This document shows positions 40,625 through 50,265 of a DNA stretch of 64,000 nt, in pieces; position 1 is the first letter of the stretch, and the number at the start of each line of letters is the position of its first letter. A program made the translations under genes and the position numbers. Below the pieces are notes generated by a model, which was given only the letters and a program-made list of their open reading frames with translations, was not told the DNA's origin and did no database searches. Source of the DNA: a bacterium UBP2_UBA5202 (GTDB lineage Bacteria > Edwardsbacteria > AC1 > EtOH8); contig DHVS01000029.1 of assembly GCA_002412795.1 (NCBI GenBank), positions 228,882-292,881 on the forward strand, read 5' to 3'.

Positions 40625-42119
40625 CGTGTTTCAGTTCTTTTAGTTTGTATTGCAGGGTGCGCAGGCTGATCCCCAGCTGCTCCGCAGTCTGGCGGCGGTT
40701 GCCCTGGCAGGATTTTAAGGTGGCTATGATCAGGTTCTTCTCCATCTCCCTCATTGATTGGCCGGAGACCACGGTTGCAGATCCGTTCCTGGCGGTTTTG
40801 ATCTGATCCGGAAGATCTTCCAGACGGATGGTCTGCCCCTTGGCCATTACCACGGCATAGGATATGACGTTCTCCAGTTCCCGGATGTTTCCCGGCCAGC
40901 TGTAATCCATCAGAACGGCCAGGGCTTTATTCTCGATCTGGTCAATGCCTTTGGACTTGGCGGCGGGGGCGGTCTGGAGAAAATGCCGGCAAAGCAGGGG
41001 AATGTCGCTCTGCCGTTCCCGCAGGCTGGGCAGGTTGATGGTCACCACATTAAGGCGGTAAAAAAGATCTTCCCTGAACCGGCCCGATTTTACCTCCTGA
41101 ATCAGGTCCCGGTTGGTGGCCGAGATCACCCGGACGTCGACTTTGATGCTTTGGGTATCCCCCACCCTGCGCATCTCTCCGTCCTGCAGCACCCGCAAGA
41201 GCTTGGCCTGAATGGCCGGGGAGATATCGCCGATCTCGTCCAGAAAAAACGTGCCGCCATCGGCCATTTCGAACAGGCCCATTTTATTGGCGGCGGCACC
41301 GGTAAATGCGCCTTTTTTATATCCAAACAGTTCCGATTCCAGCAGGGTCTCGGGAAGGGCGCCGCAGTACTGGGCCACAAAATTCTTTTCCTTACGGGGG
41401 CCGTTATAATGGATGGCCTTGGCCACCAGTTCCTTGCCGGTGCCCGATTCGCCCTGGACCAGGACGGGGACGTTGCTCTCCAACACCTTTTCCACCACCG
41501 AAAGGGCAGCCAGGAATTTGGTGGACTGGCCTACTATGTTCTCAAACCGGTACTGGCGGCTGATCTCCTCCTTCAGAATCAGGTTCTCCTGCCTGAGGCG
41601 GGCCTGAAGCCTGGCGTTCTCGATGGAGATGGCAGCCATGTTGGCGAAGGCCGCCAGAAACACCTTGTCCCGTTCGGTGAATACATTCCTGGTGGTGCGG
41701 CTGTCCACATAGATCAGACCGATGGTCTGGTCCTGTTTTTTAAGGGGCACGCAAATGATGGAGAGAATATTATAGAGCATCACGCTCTCCGAGCCGGAAA
41801 ACCTGGGATCTGTCTTAGCGTCAGAGGTCAGCGTCCCCTCGCCGCTTTCCATCACCTGGGAAAGGATGGTCTGGGAAATCTCATCGGGGTTTTCTATGGG
41901 ACGGCGCTGGAAGTTGCGGGCCACCTTGACCGCCAGCTCACCCGACGGCTGCTCTTTGATCATCAGCAGGCCCCGTTCGGCCTTGGTGGTGGATATCACC
42001 AGGTCCATCACCCGGTTGAACAACTCTTCCGGCTCCTGAATGGAGTTGATTACCTGGCTGATATCGTAAAGGGCCAGCATTCCCTCTTTATCGACTTGTT
42101 TTAATTCCTCAGTAGACAT
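40602..42119 (-). CDS. GAF-domain sigma54-dependent activator
   Basis: 505 aa. GAF at about 15-175, sigma54 AAA+ domain with Walker A GESGTGKE (223-230), intact GAFTGA loop (270-275), Walker B GGTFFLDE, YSWPGNIRELEN, and a C-terminal Fis helix-turn-helix (RRQTAEQLGISLRTLQYKL). No receiver domain, so the input is probably a small molecule sensed by GAF. It lies between the glycan cluster and a signalling/surface run. A second sigma54 activator is encoded at 13500, so RpoN promoters are expected in this genome. Confidence 0.93.
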   Translation of the reverse strand: MSTEELKQVDKEGMLALYDISQVINSIQEPEELFNRVMDLVISTTKAERGLLMIKEQPSGELAVKVARNFQRRPIENPDEISQTILSQVMESGEGTLTSDAKTDPRFSGSESVMLYNILSIICVPLKKQDQTIGLIYVDSRTTRNVFTERDKVFLAAFANMAAISIENARLQARLRQENLILKEEISRQYRFENIVGQSTKFLAALSVVEKVLESNVPVLVQGESGTGKELVAKAIHYNGPRKEKNFVAQYCGALPETLLESELFGYKKGAFTGAAANKMGLFEMADGGTFFLDEIGDISPAIQAKLLRVLQDGEMRRVGDTQSIKVDVRVISATNRDLIQEVKSGRFREDLFYRLNVVTINLPSLRERQSDIPLLCRHFLQTAPAAKSKGIDQIENKALAVLMDYSWPGNIRELENVISYAVVMAKGQTIRLEDLPDQIKTARNGSATVVSGQSMREMEKNLIIATLKSCQGNRRQTAEQLGISLRTLQYKLKELKHDDAVSQA

Positions 42120-42138
42120 TGTAATTATACTGATATTA

Positions 42139-43110
42139 TTATGGTATGACGAAAGTGGCTTCGGAGGCGGCTGTGTTTCCTTTACTGTCGGTGGTCCTTA
42201 CCAACCAAGTGTACCCGCCGGGAGAAAGTGAGGCATTGCAATTCACGCTGGCGACATCGGCGGTTGTCAAAGACCACTTTAACTGCATGCCTTGCCAGAC
42301 CTCAATGCTGATATTGACCCCGCTGGCTATGGCGTTGGTCCACCTTAAAGTGTCCGGCAAGTTTAACGCCGTTCCGTTATTGGGAGTAAGATTTGTCGGA
42401 ACAGAGCTAAACAACGGAACAAACGACTGCAACGAAGCCAGGTCATCGCCAGGTTCAATCGAAAAAGATACCGGTTTTCCCACAAGTTCTATTGCCCAGG
42501 CTGCCAGGGTTTCAGGATTGCTGGTAATCCCATAGATTATTTCCAAGTCCAGATCCCAGCCATATGTCCTGGTTAACAAAAACGCCGAACCGACATTTGC
42601 AGGATAGCTTTTATTCTCAACCATCGCATAAAACAAATAATCGTCCAATAAGACATAACCCTCGGGATGGGTTCCAACACATTCCAATTTCAGGCCTCTA
42701 TTGATCTGACCATTTTCGTGGGCAATCACATAGGTATTGACCTTGGGCAGGGACAAGGATGGTTTTCCGTTCAGGATGAAATCTTTCTCCAGTTTCCCGT
42801 CAGAGGGGACATCTATCGTATCGGAAGCGTTCCAATACTGCGGATGACTGACCGTCAGTACGTATCTTTCCCCTCCGGTCAGATCCAGACTATAGGAGCC
42901 CTGGGCGTCGCATACTGTGTTGATGTTAACCGGCCTGGCGGTGACCACCGCTCCCGGAACCACTGAAGCTTTGGAATTGCGGACCGTGCCCCAAACCCCC
43001 CGGCCGTTGACCGGGTCGAGCGGGTTATCGCGCCTGGCATCCGGCCCACAGCCCAGAACGGCCAGCATACCAAAGACCAACAGTACTATGAAAGAATTTG
43101 TTTTTTTCAT
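42139..43110 (-). CDS. Lipoprotein with carboxypeptidase-regulatory-like and Fn3-like domains
   Basis: 323 aa. Signal peptide with lipobox VLGC at residue 21, followed by RRDNPLDPVNG, a start common in FCB lipoproteins. Residues about 38-110 fit a carboxypeptidase-regulatory-like fold (GVWGTVRNSK, DAQGSYSLDLTGGERYVL). The centre is unclassified, and the C-terminal 90 residues look Fn3/Ig-like (LRWTNAIASGV ... GGYTWLVRTTDSKG). It is probably anchored in the outer membrane. Last gene of a short run with the TPR/DUF5683 protein and PEGA kinase. Confidence 0.75.
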   Translation of the reverse strand: MKKTNSFIVLLVFGMLAVLGCGPDARRDNPLDPVNGRGVWGTVRNSKASVVPGAVVTARPVNINTVCDAQGSYSLDLTGGERYVLTVSHPQYWNASDTIDVPSDGKLEKDFILNGKPSLSLPKVNTYVIAHENGQINRGLKLECVGTHPEGYVLLDDYLFYAMVENKSYPANVGSAFLLTRTYGWDLDLEIIYGITSNPETLAAWAIELVGKPVSFSIEPGDDLASLQSFVPLFSSVPTNLTPNNGTALNLPDTLRWTNAIASGVNISIEVWQGMQLKWSLTTADVASVNCNASLSPGGYTWLVRTTDSKGNTAASEATFVIP

Positions 43111-43118
43111 TGATTGGG

Positions 43119-43832
43119 TTAATCGGTAAGTATAATGTCCAGTGCGCTGTAAAACCAGAAAGAGATTGCCAGGTTTATTCCGAAATTCCGGGTTTTATAC
43201 CAGGCATTATAAGTATCATACTTGGGCCCTATGGCATCGGGGTCGGTTGCATTCAGATAACTTTGATGGCTTAAATAGGTGCCTAAAAATACCGTGCCCA
43301 GTCCGGCGGCAATACCAATGGTTGATCTTTTCAGTATCTTTCCCTTCCTGATCTCCCCCCGGAAAGACTGTCCCCAACCCGGCCACAGAGCGGTGCGCCA
43401 CAAACATGGGAGTTTCTGGGGTTTTCCTTTATCAAAGATCAGCCCCGCCTGCACTACTGTTTGACCCTGGCTCTGGGCGGCTTCCAGCTGGGCCCGTTTA
43501 AAAACGCTGATGATCTTGGGAGAGACGAATTCCGGATTTAATTCTAATTTAGGCTTGGTGACCAGGATGGCTTTGAATGCGCCAACCGCCTGGTCGTCAT
43601 TCCCCAGAGCCACTAAAGAGAAAGCCAGATAGGTGCGCAGGTAGACCAGGTCACTGGGAGTATAAACTACAGTGTCAGCCAGCGCTTTCTGGGCGTTAAT
43701 GACCACTTCATCGTAAAACCCCCGCTCGTATGAGGACACCACCGTTCCCAAATAGTTGCTGCCTTGGGCAGAAGCGGGAACGGGACCGGCTGCCCAGATA
43801 AACAGGAATGATATGAATATTATTTTTTTCAT
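43119..43832 (-). CDS. TPR / DUF5683-like membrane protein
   Basis: 237 aa from the ATG at 43832, which overlaps the kinase stop (ATGA); a signal peptide follows (MKKIIFISFLFIWAAGP). The middle has TPR-like helices (AVGAFKAILVTKPKLELNPE). The C-terminal third has WRTALWPGWGQSFRGEIRKG and two membrane helices, the pattern of DUF5683 proteins. Such proteins sit in the envelope of Bacteroidetes-like cells. Function unknown. The tight coupling to the kinase suggests a shared role. Confidence 0.7.
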   Translation of the reverse strand: MKKIIFISFLFIWAAGPVPASAQGSNYLGTVVSSYERGFYDEVVINAQKALADTVVYTPSDLVYLRTYLAFSLVALGNDDQAVGAFKAILVTKPKLELNPEFVSPKIISVFKRAQLEAAQSQGQTVVQAGLIFDKGKPQKLPCLWRTALWPGWGQSFRGEIRKGKILKRSTIGIAAGLGTVFLGTYLSHQSYLNATDPDAIGPKYDTYNAWYKTRNFGINLAISFWFYSALDIILTD

Positions 43833-45553
43833 TGCAGGATTATGTTCCGGTCCAAAGTCTTTTCCTCTTCGATGTTCAGGTTTTCTTTCCACTCTTTTCC
43901 TGCCGGGCCCGAAAGTTTTAGCTCATGTTCCCCGATGGAGAGTTTCAACGGCGCCCCCAGCGGGGTGGTCCCAATCTCCTCGCCGTCTATGTAGACCACA
44001 GCCCAGGGAGAAACGGTAAGTCTTAAGTTTCCAAAAGCCTCCGGCATGAAAACAGCCAAAGATAAGGTGTCCTCAGGGGTTATTGAAAGGGTATCAAGAT
44101 ACTCCTTGCGGTTGGGATGCCTTAGTATCAATTGATATTTACCGGGTGAGAGTTTTATGGGGTTATCCAGGGGCGTGCGTTCATAATAGCGGCCGTTGAG
44201 ATAGATTTCGGCCCAGGGTTTTACCGAGAGTTTAAGAAAGCCGGGATCATTATTTTGAGGAACCAAATTGGCCGTAAGATTAAGGTCCTGACCGGAATTT
44301 AACCTGAGGTTGATCTGTTTTGTCTCAAAACCTTCTTTGGTGATCGTCACCCGGTGCTGCCCCGGATCAAGATTTTGGACGATCAGGGGAATTCTGCCGT
44401 AATCGCGGCCGTTTATGGACACCTCGGCCCCTTCCGTTCCCGATACCAGAACTGTTTGCTGCGGGATCGCCGTTCTGCTGGTATCCGGAGGGTTTATGTT
44501 AAGGGAGCCCGGCCTGGTCACACTGTCATTGGCTTTACGGCTGGCGATATATCCCATGATATTTTTATAAACCCAGCTGCCGGAAAATATCATCAACGCC
44601 GCCAAGGCAGTAATGAAAAGGGTCTGACGCACCATAAAGATCCGCCGCTCGGCCCGGGCCATTTTTTTTATCAGGGTCAGGTCTTCCTGCCGGGGAACAT
44701 AGCTTAGGGGCGCGCTGATATAGCGGGAAAGCGCTTCGGGGCTGCCCATCTGGTAGGGCGTCAGTCCGGCCAAAAGTTTTCCGGCATCGCCGTACCGGTG
44801 TCTGGGGTTCTTGTCCAAAAGTTTTTGAATGACTGAATCCACCCCCAGCGGCAGTTCCGAATCCTGCCGGGCCAGGCTTTTGGGGACCAACCGCAGGGTC
44901 CGGTCTATGGTCTCGGAATGGGTCTGGCCGGAAAAGGGGTTGTTTCCGGAAAGCATTTCGTAGAACATCACCCCCAGCGCGTATATATCGGACTGGGCAT
45001 CGGCCGGCTGGCCCTTAATCTGTTCCGGAGCCAGATAGGCCGGCGTCCCTACAAAAGTCCCGGGATCGGTTATTCCCAGGGCCTCCTGGGCGTAGGCCAG
45101 TCCGAAATCGGTTATCTTAACCCCGCCCCCCTTGGTCAGCATGACATTAGCCGGCTTGATGTCCCGGTGGATGATCTGGTTCTGGTGGGCGTGCCAAAGA
45201 CCCTGGGCTATCTGGCCCACCACATAGACGGCCAGCAAAAAAGGCAACTTATGCTGCTGGTCCAACAGATACTTTAAAGAACAGCCGTCGATGTATTCAA
45301 GGATAATGTAATAAGAGCCATCCGACTCAAAATAATCGGTCACGTCCACAATGTTCTCGTGGTGCAACCTGCCCAGCAGCTTGGCCTCGCGCTCAAATCT
45401 TTTGACGAAACCCTGGTCGTTGGCCAGATGGGGATGGAGTTGTTTGATCACCACTTGCCGGCCCAGTTCGGCGTGCCGGCCCAGATAGATCGTGGCCATG
45501 CCCCCGCTGGAAAGAACCGAGCTTATCTGATAATTTCCGATCCTTTCCTTCAT
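43829..45553 (-). CDS. Membrane Ser/Thr protein kinase with three PEGA domains
   Basis: 574 aa. Kinase at 1-270: LSSGGMATIYLG loop, VIKQL Lys, HRDIKPANV and TDFGLAYA, all catalytic residues present. One membrane helix near 312-330. The outer part has three PEGA repeats: EGAEVSINGRDYGRIP, PWAEIYLNGRYYERTP and PWAVVYIDGEEIGTTP. PEGA modules often bind surface or cell-wall material, so the kinase may read an envelope signal. Its start overlaps the CheW-like gene (ATGA), which ties it to the chemosensory run. Confidence 0.92.
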   Translation of the reverse strand: MKERIGNYQISSVLSSGGMATIYLGRHAELGRQVVIKQLHPHLANDQGFVKRFEREAKLLGRLHHENIVDVTDYFESDGSYYIILEYIDGCSLKYLLDQQHKLPFLLAVYVVGQIAQGLWHAHQNQIIHRDIKPANVMLTKGGGVKITDFGLAYAQEALGITDPGTFVGTPAYLAPEQIKGQPADAQSDIYALGVMFYEMLSGNNPFSGQTHSETIDRTLRLVPKSLARQDSELPLGVDSVIQKLLDKNPRHRYGDAGKLLAGLTPYQMGSPEALSRYISAPLSYVPRQEDLTLIKKMARAERRIFMVRQTLFITALAALMIFSGSWVYKNIMGYIASRKANDSVTRPGSLNINPPDTSRTAIPQQTVLVSGTEGAEVSINGRDYGRIPLIVQNLDPGQHRVTITKEGFETKQINLRLNSGQDLNLTANLVPQNNDPGFLKLSVKPWAEIYLNGRYYERTPLDNPIKLSPGKYQLILRHPNRKEYLDTLSITPEDTLSLAVFMPEAFGNLRLTVSPWAVVYIDGEEIGTTPLGAPLKLSIGEHELKLSGPAGKEWKENLNIEEEKTLDRNIILQ

Positions 45554-45924
45554 TTTTTTAAACCGGCCAATATGGCTTCCAGGTTTAGATCCAGGAAAGT
45601 CTGTCCGGCAGCCAACGCCACCCCGGAATAATTATCCATGAAAGCCAGGGCCCCGGGCCAGGCCAGGTGACTGGATGGATCGATATCCTCCAGGCCCAGC
45701 ACTTCATCGGCAGTGATCTCGAACGATCTGTTCTGATGGCTGCATTTGATCACGGCCTGATTTTGGGATTCGCCGTGGGCTAAACCCAAGATATTGGCCA
45801 GATCCACCTTCAAATTCCCTGGTTTTCTAAGGCCTTCATCCTTTTTATCCAGCCCCACCGAAATGATGGCGTCAACCTTGAGGGCCAGACGGGCCGTGCC
45901 TATTTTAAAGGTCAGTAATCGCAT
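45550..45924 (-). CDS. CheW-like protein
   Basis: 124 aa. LLTFKIGTARLALKVDAIISV opens a CheW-type beta-barrel, with VDLANILGL and ITADEVLGLEDI in the expected places. The chain is shorter and more diverged than classical CheW. It probably couples the receptor encoded upstream to a CheA that is not in this window. It shares its stop with the kinase start. Confidence 0.75.
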   Translation of the reverse strand: MRLLTFKIGTARLALKVDAIISVGLDKKDEGLRKPGNLKVDLANILGLAHGESQNQAVIKCSHQNRSFEITADEVLGLEDIDPSSHLAWPGALAFMDNYSGVALAAGQTFLDLNLEAILAGLKK

Positions 45925-45931
45925 GCTTTTA

Positions 45932-47698
45932 TCATTTTGAGGATTTGAACCTGCCCACCAGGCTGTTCATTTTAACAGCGGTATGGGAAAGGGTCTGGGC
46001 TACCGCCGAGAGCTCCTCCATTGATGCGGTCTGCTGCTCCACCGCCGCCGCCACTTCTTCGGTGGAGGCCGCAGTCTCGATGGCTATGGCCGATACTTCT
46101 GAGGCCAGTTGCACCACCTGCCCGGCGCTTTTGGTCTGGGCCCGGCTGGATTCAGAGATCTGCTTGACCATTGTCCCGGCCACCGTCACCGTGCTGTTGA
46201 TGACCTTGAGGGCCTGCTCGGTCTGGTCCACGCTGGTCCGGCTGTTTTCTATTGACTGTTGGGTCTGGGCGATCACCTCCACCGTTCTGGCGATCTCGGC
46301 CTCGATGTCGCGGATTAGGGAAGATGCCTGTTGGGCGGAATTGCCGGCCTCCACCGCCAGGGAACGGATCTCGTCGGCCACCACCGAGAACCCCTTGCCG
46401 GCCTCGCCGGCCCGGGCCGCTTCGATGGCGGCATTCAGGGCCAAAAAATCTATCTGCTGGGCCAGGTTGGAGACCAGGGCCGCCACCCCCCCTATCTCCT
46501 TGGATTTCTGCTGCAATTTGACCACCTTCTGGCTGGTCTGATCGGCCGATTGATAGATCTCAGTTATTTTCTGGACCGCTTCCGAAGTTTTGGCAGCCCC
46601 CTGCTGGGATGAATCCACCGCCCTTTGCGATGAGACCGTGGTCATCCGCACCTGTGAATCTATCCGCTTGGCGGCTTCGGAAAATTCCTGCAGCGACTTG
46701 GCCACCGAGGTCAGCCGCTCGGACTGGACTGTGGCTCCCTTGGATATCTGCTGGATGGTGGAAGATATCTCCTGTCCCGAGGCGTTCATCTGCTGGGAGG
46801 AAGAGGCCAGTTCCTGGGCGCTGGCCGCCACCTCGGCCGCCACTTTTTCTATGTCGCTGACCAGATGGTCCAATAGTTTTACGAACTGATTGTACTGGTG
46901 GCAAAGATCTCCCAGCTCGTTGTTGGCTAAAAGCGGAAGATGGCGGCCCAGCCCCCGGTTTTCGCCGCTGATCTCGGACAGGGCCTGGACCAGGGAATCA
47001 ACGACATCGCTGATGTTACGTGAGGCCAGATAGGCGATGGTCAGGGTGGCCGCCAGCCCCATCAGGGCGATCAGGGTCATCTGGTTCAGCCGCCCCATCA
47101 TCATCCCGAAAGAAAGGGACAGCAGCATCACCACCAGAAACAGGGTTATCAGCCGGTAGGTCAATGATATCCGGTAGGTTTTCCGGATGACCTCGGACTG
47201 CCGCCCCAGATGAAGCATGGCCAGGCGGCTGACGATGTCCTTAAGCAGGAACTCTTCCCCCAAGAATATCAAAGCGCCCAATACCAGCGCCGTCACCACG
47301 GAATAAAGCACGATGTACCAGAAATTGGCGGCCTGGGCCAGCAGGGCCACGATCAGCCAGATCACCGGCACTGCCACCAAGAAGTTTATCGCCATGTGCA
47401 GGGCCGAGACCAGGGGAAAATCCAGGGCCGACCTGAAGGCCGCGGTGGCAAGCTGGGGTTCGGGGGAAGGATCGGATAAAATGCCGGTAACCGGTCTCAT
47501 CCGCTTCCGGTTCCAGATCTGGGTCAGGCCGGCCAGCAGCAGCGAGATCGGGATCCCGGTCCACAGCATCACCCGGTTGGCCTGGGGCGGGAAGGCCGCC
47601 ACCCGGCTGACGAAATACATCAAAAAGGGCACCCCGAAAAACAAGGCCAGCAGGTCCGGCAGAGCCAGGGCCAGCTTTAGTTTTTTCTCCGGCATCAT
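45932..47698 (-). CDS. Methyl-accepting chemotaxis protein
   Basis: 588 aa. Six or so membrane helices in the first 235 residues with no clear periplasmic sensor, then a HAMP-like segment and a long coiled coil. The signalling tip is IDFLALNAAIEAARAGEAGKGFSVVADEIRSL (key part NAAIEAARAGEAGKGF). The tip reads NLAQQIDFL in place of the usual IAxQTNLL. There is no C-terminal CheR-docking pentapeptide. It probably senses membrane state or an intramembrane signal. ATGA overlap with the receptor gene upstream. Confidence 0.92.
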   Translation of the reverse strand: MMPEKKLKLALALPDLLALFFGVPFLMYFVSRVAAFPPQANRVMLWTGIPISLLLAGLTQIWNRKRMRPVTGILSDPSPEPQLATAAFRSALDFPLVSALHMAINFLVAVPVIWLIVALLAQAANFWYIVLYSVVTALVLGALIFLGEEFLLKDIVSRLAMLHLGRQSEVIRKTYRISLTYRLITLFLVVMLLSLSFGMMMGRLNQMTLIALMGLAATLTIAYLASRNISDVVDSLVQALSEISGENRGLGRHLPLLANNELGDLCHQYNQFVKLLDHLVSDIEKVAAEVAASAQELASSSQQMNASGQEISSTIQQISKGATVQSERLTSVAKSLQEFSEAAKRIDSQVRMTTVSSQRAVDSSQQGAAKTSEAVQKITEIYQSADQTSQKVVKLQQKSKEIGGVAALVSNLAQQIDFLALNAAIEAARAGEAGKGFSVVADEIRSLAVEAGNSAQQASSLIRDIEAEIARTVEVIAQTQQSIENSRTSVDQTEQALKVINSTVTVAGTMVKQISESSRAQTKSAGQVVQLASEVSAIAIETAASTEEVAAAVEQQTASMEELSAVAQTLSHTAVKMNSLVGRFKSSK

Positions 47699-49746
47699 TT
47701 TCCCTGGCCCTCCTTAACAGTAAAGTTTCCTACCAGACGTTTCATCTCCTCGGCCGACCGGGCCAGTTCCTGGGCGCTGGCGGTCATCTCCTGCATTGAA
47801 GCCATCTGTTCCTGGTGGGCGGCCGCGGTCTGTTCCATTCCGGAAGCCGTTTCCTCGGCCACCGCCTCCACCTGTTCTATGGCCAACACGATCCGCCTGG
47901 CCCCTTCCACCTGCCCTTCGGTGGTCTGGGATATTTTGAGAGATCCCTCGGATGAATTTTTCACCGTTTCAATGATCTGGAAGAAGGCCTTGTTCCCATT
48001 CTCGGCCAGTTGTTTGCCGCTGCCTACTTCCACCAGGCCCTCCCGCATGGCGTTGACAGTCTGGTTTGTCTCCGACTGGATCTCCTTGATCAGGCCGTCT
48101 ATCTGCTTGGTGGCGGAGGCGGTTCGTTCGGCCAACTTTTTCACCTCGCCGGCCACCACCGCAAAACCCCGGCCCGATTCGCCGGCCCGGGCCGCCTCAA
48201 TGGCCGCATTCAATGCTAAAAGATTCGTTCTCCAGGCCACGGCCGAGATCAGTTCGGTGATCTGGCTGATCTCACCGGTCTTCTTCTCCAGCCCGCCGAT
48301 CACGAAGGAAAGACGGGTCATGGTCTGGTCGATCTTCCCCATCTGCTCGGTGATGGCGGCCATGGCCTTCTCGCCCTCCGAAGCCATGCCCAAGGCCTGG
48401 CTGGCCGATCTGGCGGCTTCCTGGGAGCTTAAGTTCACTTCGTCCACCGAGGCCGAGATGGCGTTGATGGCGTCCTTGGTCTCCTTGACCGAGGAAACCT
48501 GGGTGACCGAGCCCTGGGAAACCCTCTGCAGGGTGGCGGAGATCTCCTGCTGGGAGGCGCTCATCTCCTGAGTGGAAGCCGCCAGCTCCTCCGAGGTAGC
48601 GGCCACGTTATTGGCGGTGTTCATCACTATCCTGACCAGCTCCTCCAGCCGGGCGGCAAAGCTGTTGAAATGCAGGCCCAGCTGACCTATTTCATCATTG
48701 GCCGAATATTGCACCCGGCGGGTCAGGTCGGCCGAACTTTCGGCCAGGTCTTTCAGCATGTTGCCTAACATTCCTATGGGTTGGGAAACCATCCGGCGGA
48801 CCATCCGCCGGATCAAAAATATAACCGCCAAAAAAGTGACCAGCAGCACCACCACTACATTGCCCAGTATTTTCTGGAACATAGGCGTGATGATCTCGGC
48901 CTGGAACTGGGCCTGGTCGCTTACCAGCATTTCCATCTCCTGTAGCAAATAACCGGACAGCACGTTGAACATCGTTACCAAAAGTATGCCGGTGACCACG
49001 GTCAAGGCGGTAAAAAGCACGATGGCAAAGCTGGAGACCAGCTTGGATTCCACGCTTACGTTGTTTTCCTTTTCCTGGGCCTTAATCAACGTCAGCACCG
49101 CCCAACCTATTATGGCGGCCGGGACCAGCATGGCCAAAAGCCCTATCCAGCCCAGCCGGGAATAGAGGAACACCGCCAGGATGGAAATGGGAGCTATGGT
49201 CAGATTGATCTTCAGGTCAGCCCAGGCCATGTTCCTGGTTTCAGGCCAGCCGAAGTCTCCGGGGATCACATGGTAGCTGCCCACCATGAAGTCGTTGACG
49301 ATCACGTATACCAGCAAGGCCGCCAGTAATACCGGAAGGTTGAGCCAGCCCAGAACATCCCCGCCTCCCTTTCCCCCCATCAGGATGAAAGCCCGGGACA
49401 TCAGGAAGGTGGCTATCACGAACTGGCCCCCGATGAAGAACACCCTTTGCCAGGGTTTTTTCCGCCTGATCTGATGGAAGACCGAACTGACAGCTATCAC
49501 CAGCGCCGCCGGGGCCGGTCCCCAGACCAGGAAGGTGAAATAGACCATCACCAGATCCAGAGAGACGTGCACCCCGCCGGGCAGGGCCACCGTGAACCAC
49601 TGGCATCCGGTTCCTACCGCCAGAAGGGTCAGCATCAGCCAAAACGGCACTCCGACCCCGCCTTTCAGCATATAGAACAGCAAGGCCAGGCCCAGGGCCG
49701 TTACCGCCCAGGCATATAAGCTTTGCCATTTGGATCTGTTGTTCAT
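47695..49746 (-). CDS. Methyl-accepting chemotaxis protein with MASE-like membrane sensor
   Basis: 683 aa. The first 220 residues hold about seven helices that resemble MASE-type integral sensors (LDLVMVYFTFLVWGPAPAAL, NDFMVGSYHVIPGDFGW). A second helix pair (AIVLFTALTVVTGILLV; VVVVLLVTFLAVIFLI) brackets a short periplasmic loop and HAMP. The signalling hairpin follows, with tip NAAIEAARAGESGRGF and VAWRTNLL where most have IAxQTNLL. No pentapeptide at the end. First gene of the receptor/CheW/kinase run. Confidence 0.92.
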   Translation of the reverse strand: MNNRSKWQSLYAWAVTALGLALLFYMLKGGVGVPFWLMLTLLAVGTGCQWFTVALPGGVHVSLDLVMVYFTFLVWGPAPAALVIAVSSVFHQIRRKKPWQRVFFIGGQFVIATFLMSRAFILMGGKGGGDVLGWLNLPVLLAALLVYVIVNDFMVGSYHVIPGDFGWPETRNMAWADLKINLTIAPISILAVFLYSRLGWIGLLAMLVPAAIIGWAVLTLIKAQEKENNVSVESKLVSSFAIVLFTALTVVTGILLVTMFNVLSGYLLQEMEMLVSDQAQFQAEIITPMFQKILGNVVVVLLVTFLAVIFLIRRMVRRMVSQPIGMLGNMLKDLAESSADLTRRVQYSANDEIGQLGLHFNSFAARLEELVRIVMNTANNVAATSEELAASTQEMSASQQEISATLQRVSQGSVTQVSSVKETKDAINAISASVDEVNLSSQEAARSASQALGMASEGEKAMAAITEQMGKIDQTMTRLSFVIGGLEKKTGEISQITELISAVAWRTNLLALNAAIEAARAGESGRGFAVVAGEVKKLAERTASATKQIDGLIKEIQSETNQTVNAMREGLVEVGSGKQLAENGNKAFFQIIETVKNSSEGSLKISQTTEGQVEGARRIVLAIEQVEAVAEETASGMEQTAAAHQEQMASMQEMTASAQELARSAEEMKRLVGNFTVKEGQGK

Positions 49747-49819
49747 AATGTTCTATCTCCCTGTATTGACATCGTGGTTTGCCCGGTTTTACCGCGAATA
49801 ATCAAGGCAAACATGTTTA

Positions 49820-50206
49820 CTATTTGCTTGGTTCAGTTGCTGTCATGCAGCACTGCTCGGCTTCCCATAAAAGATTTTTTCCGCACTGGCAGGTGTGTTC
49901 TTTTATCTGTTCCTTCAGCCATTCCTCGGCTCCGAGATTATTCAGGCGCTGGATGTTGACGAAGGCCAGGGCGTGGTGTTTGACCCCGTCTTTGTAAAAG
50001 TTCTCCAGGGTGGCGCAGGGGAAATCGGCGCACTGGCCGCAATGCAGAAGGTTTTTGCCCGCTGCGCAGGCCCTGGTTGGGCAGTCGGAGACTAATTTTT
50101 CCTCCACCCGGCAGCCTTGGCATTGGTATTCGCCTGAGTTTTCCTGGTAGTTTTTGCAGCCCCCGCAATAGAGCCCGCAGTAGCTTAGCAGTTTGTGTTT
50201 TTGCAA
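49820..50206 (-). CDS. DUF3795 cysteine-rich protein
   Basis: 128 aa. YCGLYCGGCKNYQ, CQGCR, CPTRACAAGKNLLHCGQCADFPC and C-terminal CQCGK/QCC match DUF3795: an N-terminal CGxCxxC and a CxxCxxxxC-like set likely to bind zinc or a cluster. Function unknown. It lies at the edge of the AT-rich block that splits the chemosensory cluster, but its own composition is close to the surroundings. Confidence 0.8.
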   Translation of the reverse strand: MQKHKLLSYCGLYCGGCKNYQENSGEYQCQGCRVEEKLVSDCPTRACAAGKNLLHCGQCADFPCATLENFYKDGVKHHALAFVNIQRLNNLGAEEWLKEQIKEHTCQCGKNLLWEAEQCCMTATEPSK

Positions 50207-50265
50207 GGAGCAGATCCTCTTCGTTGTTAGTTACGTAGTTATTGGGGACGTTACCCTGCTGGATA

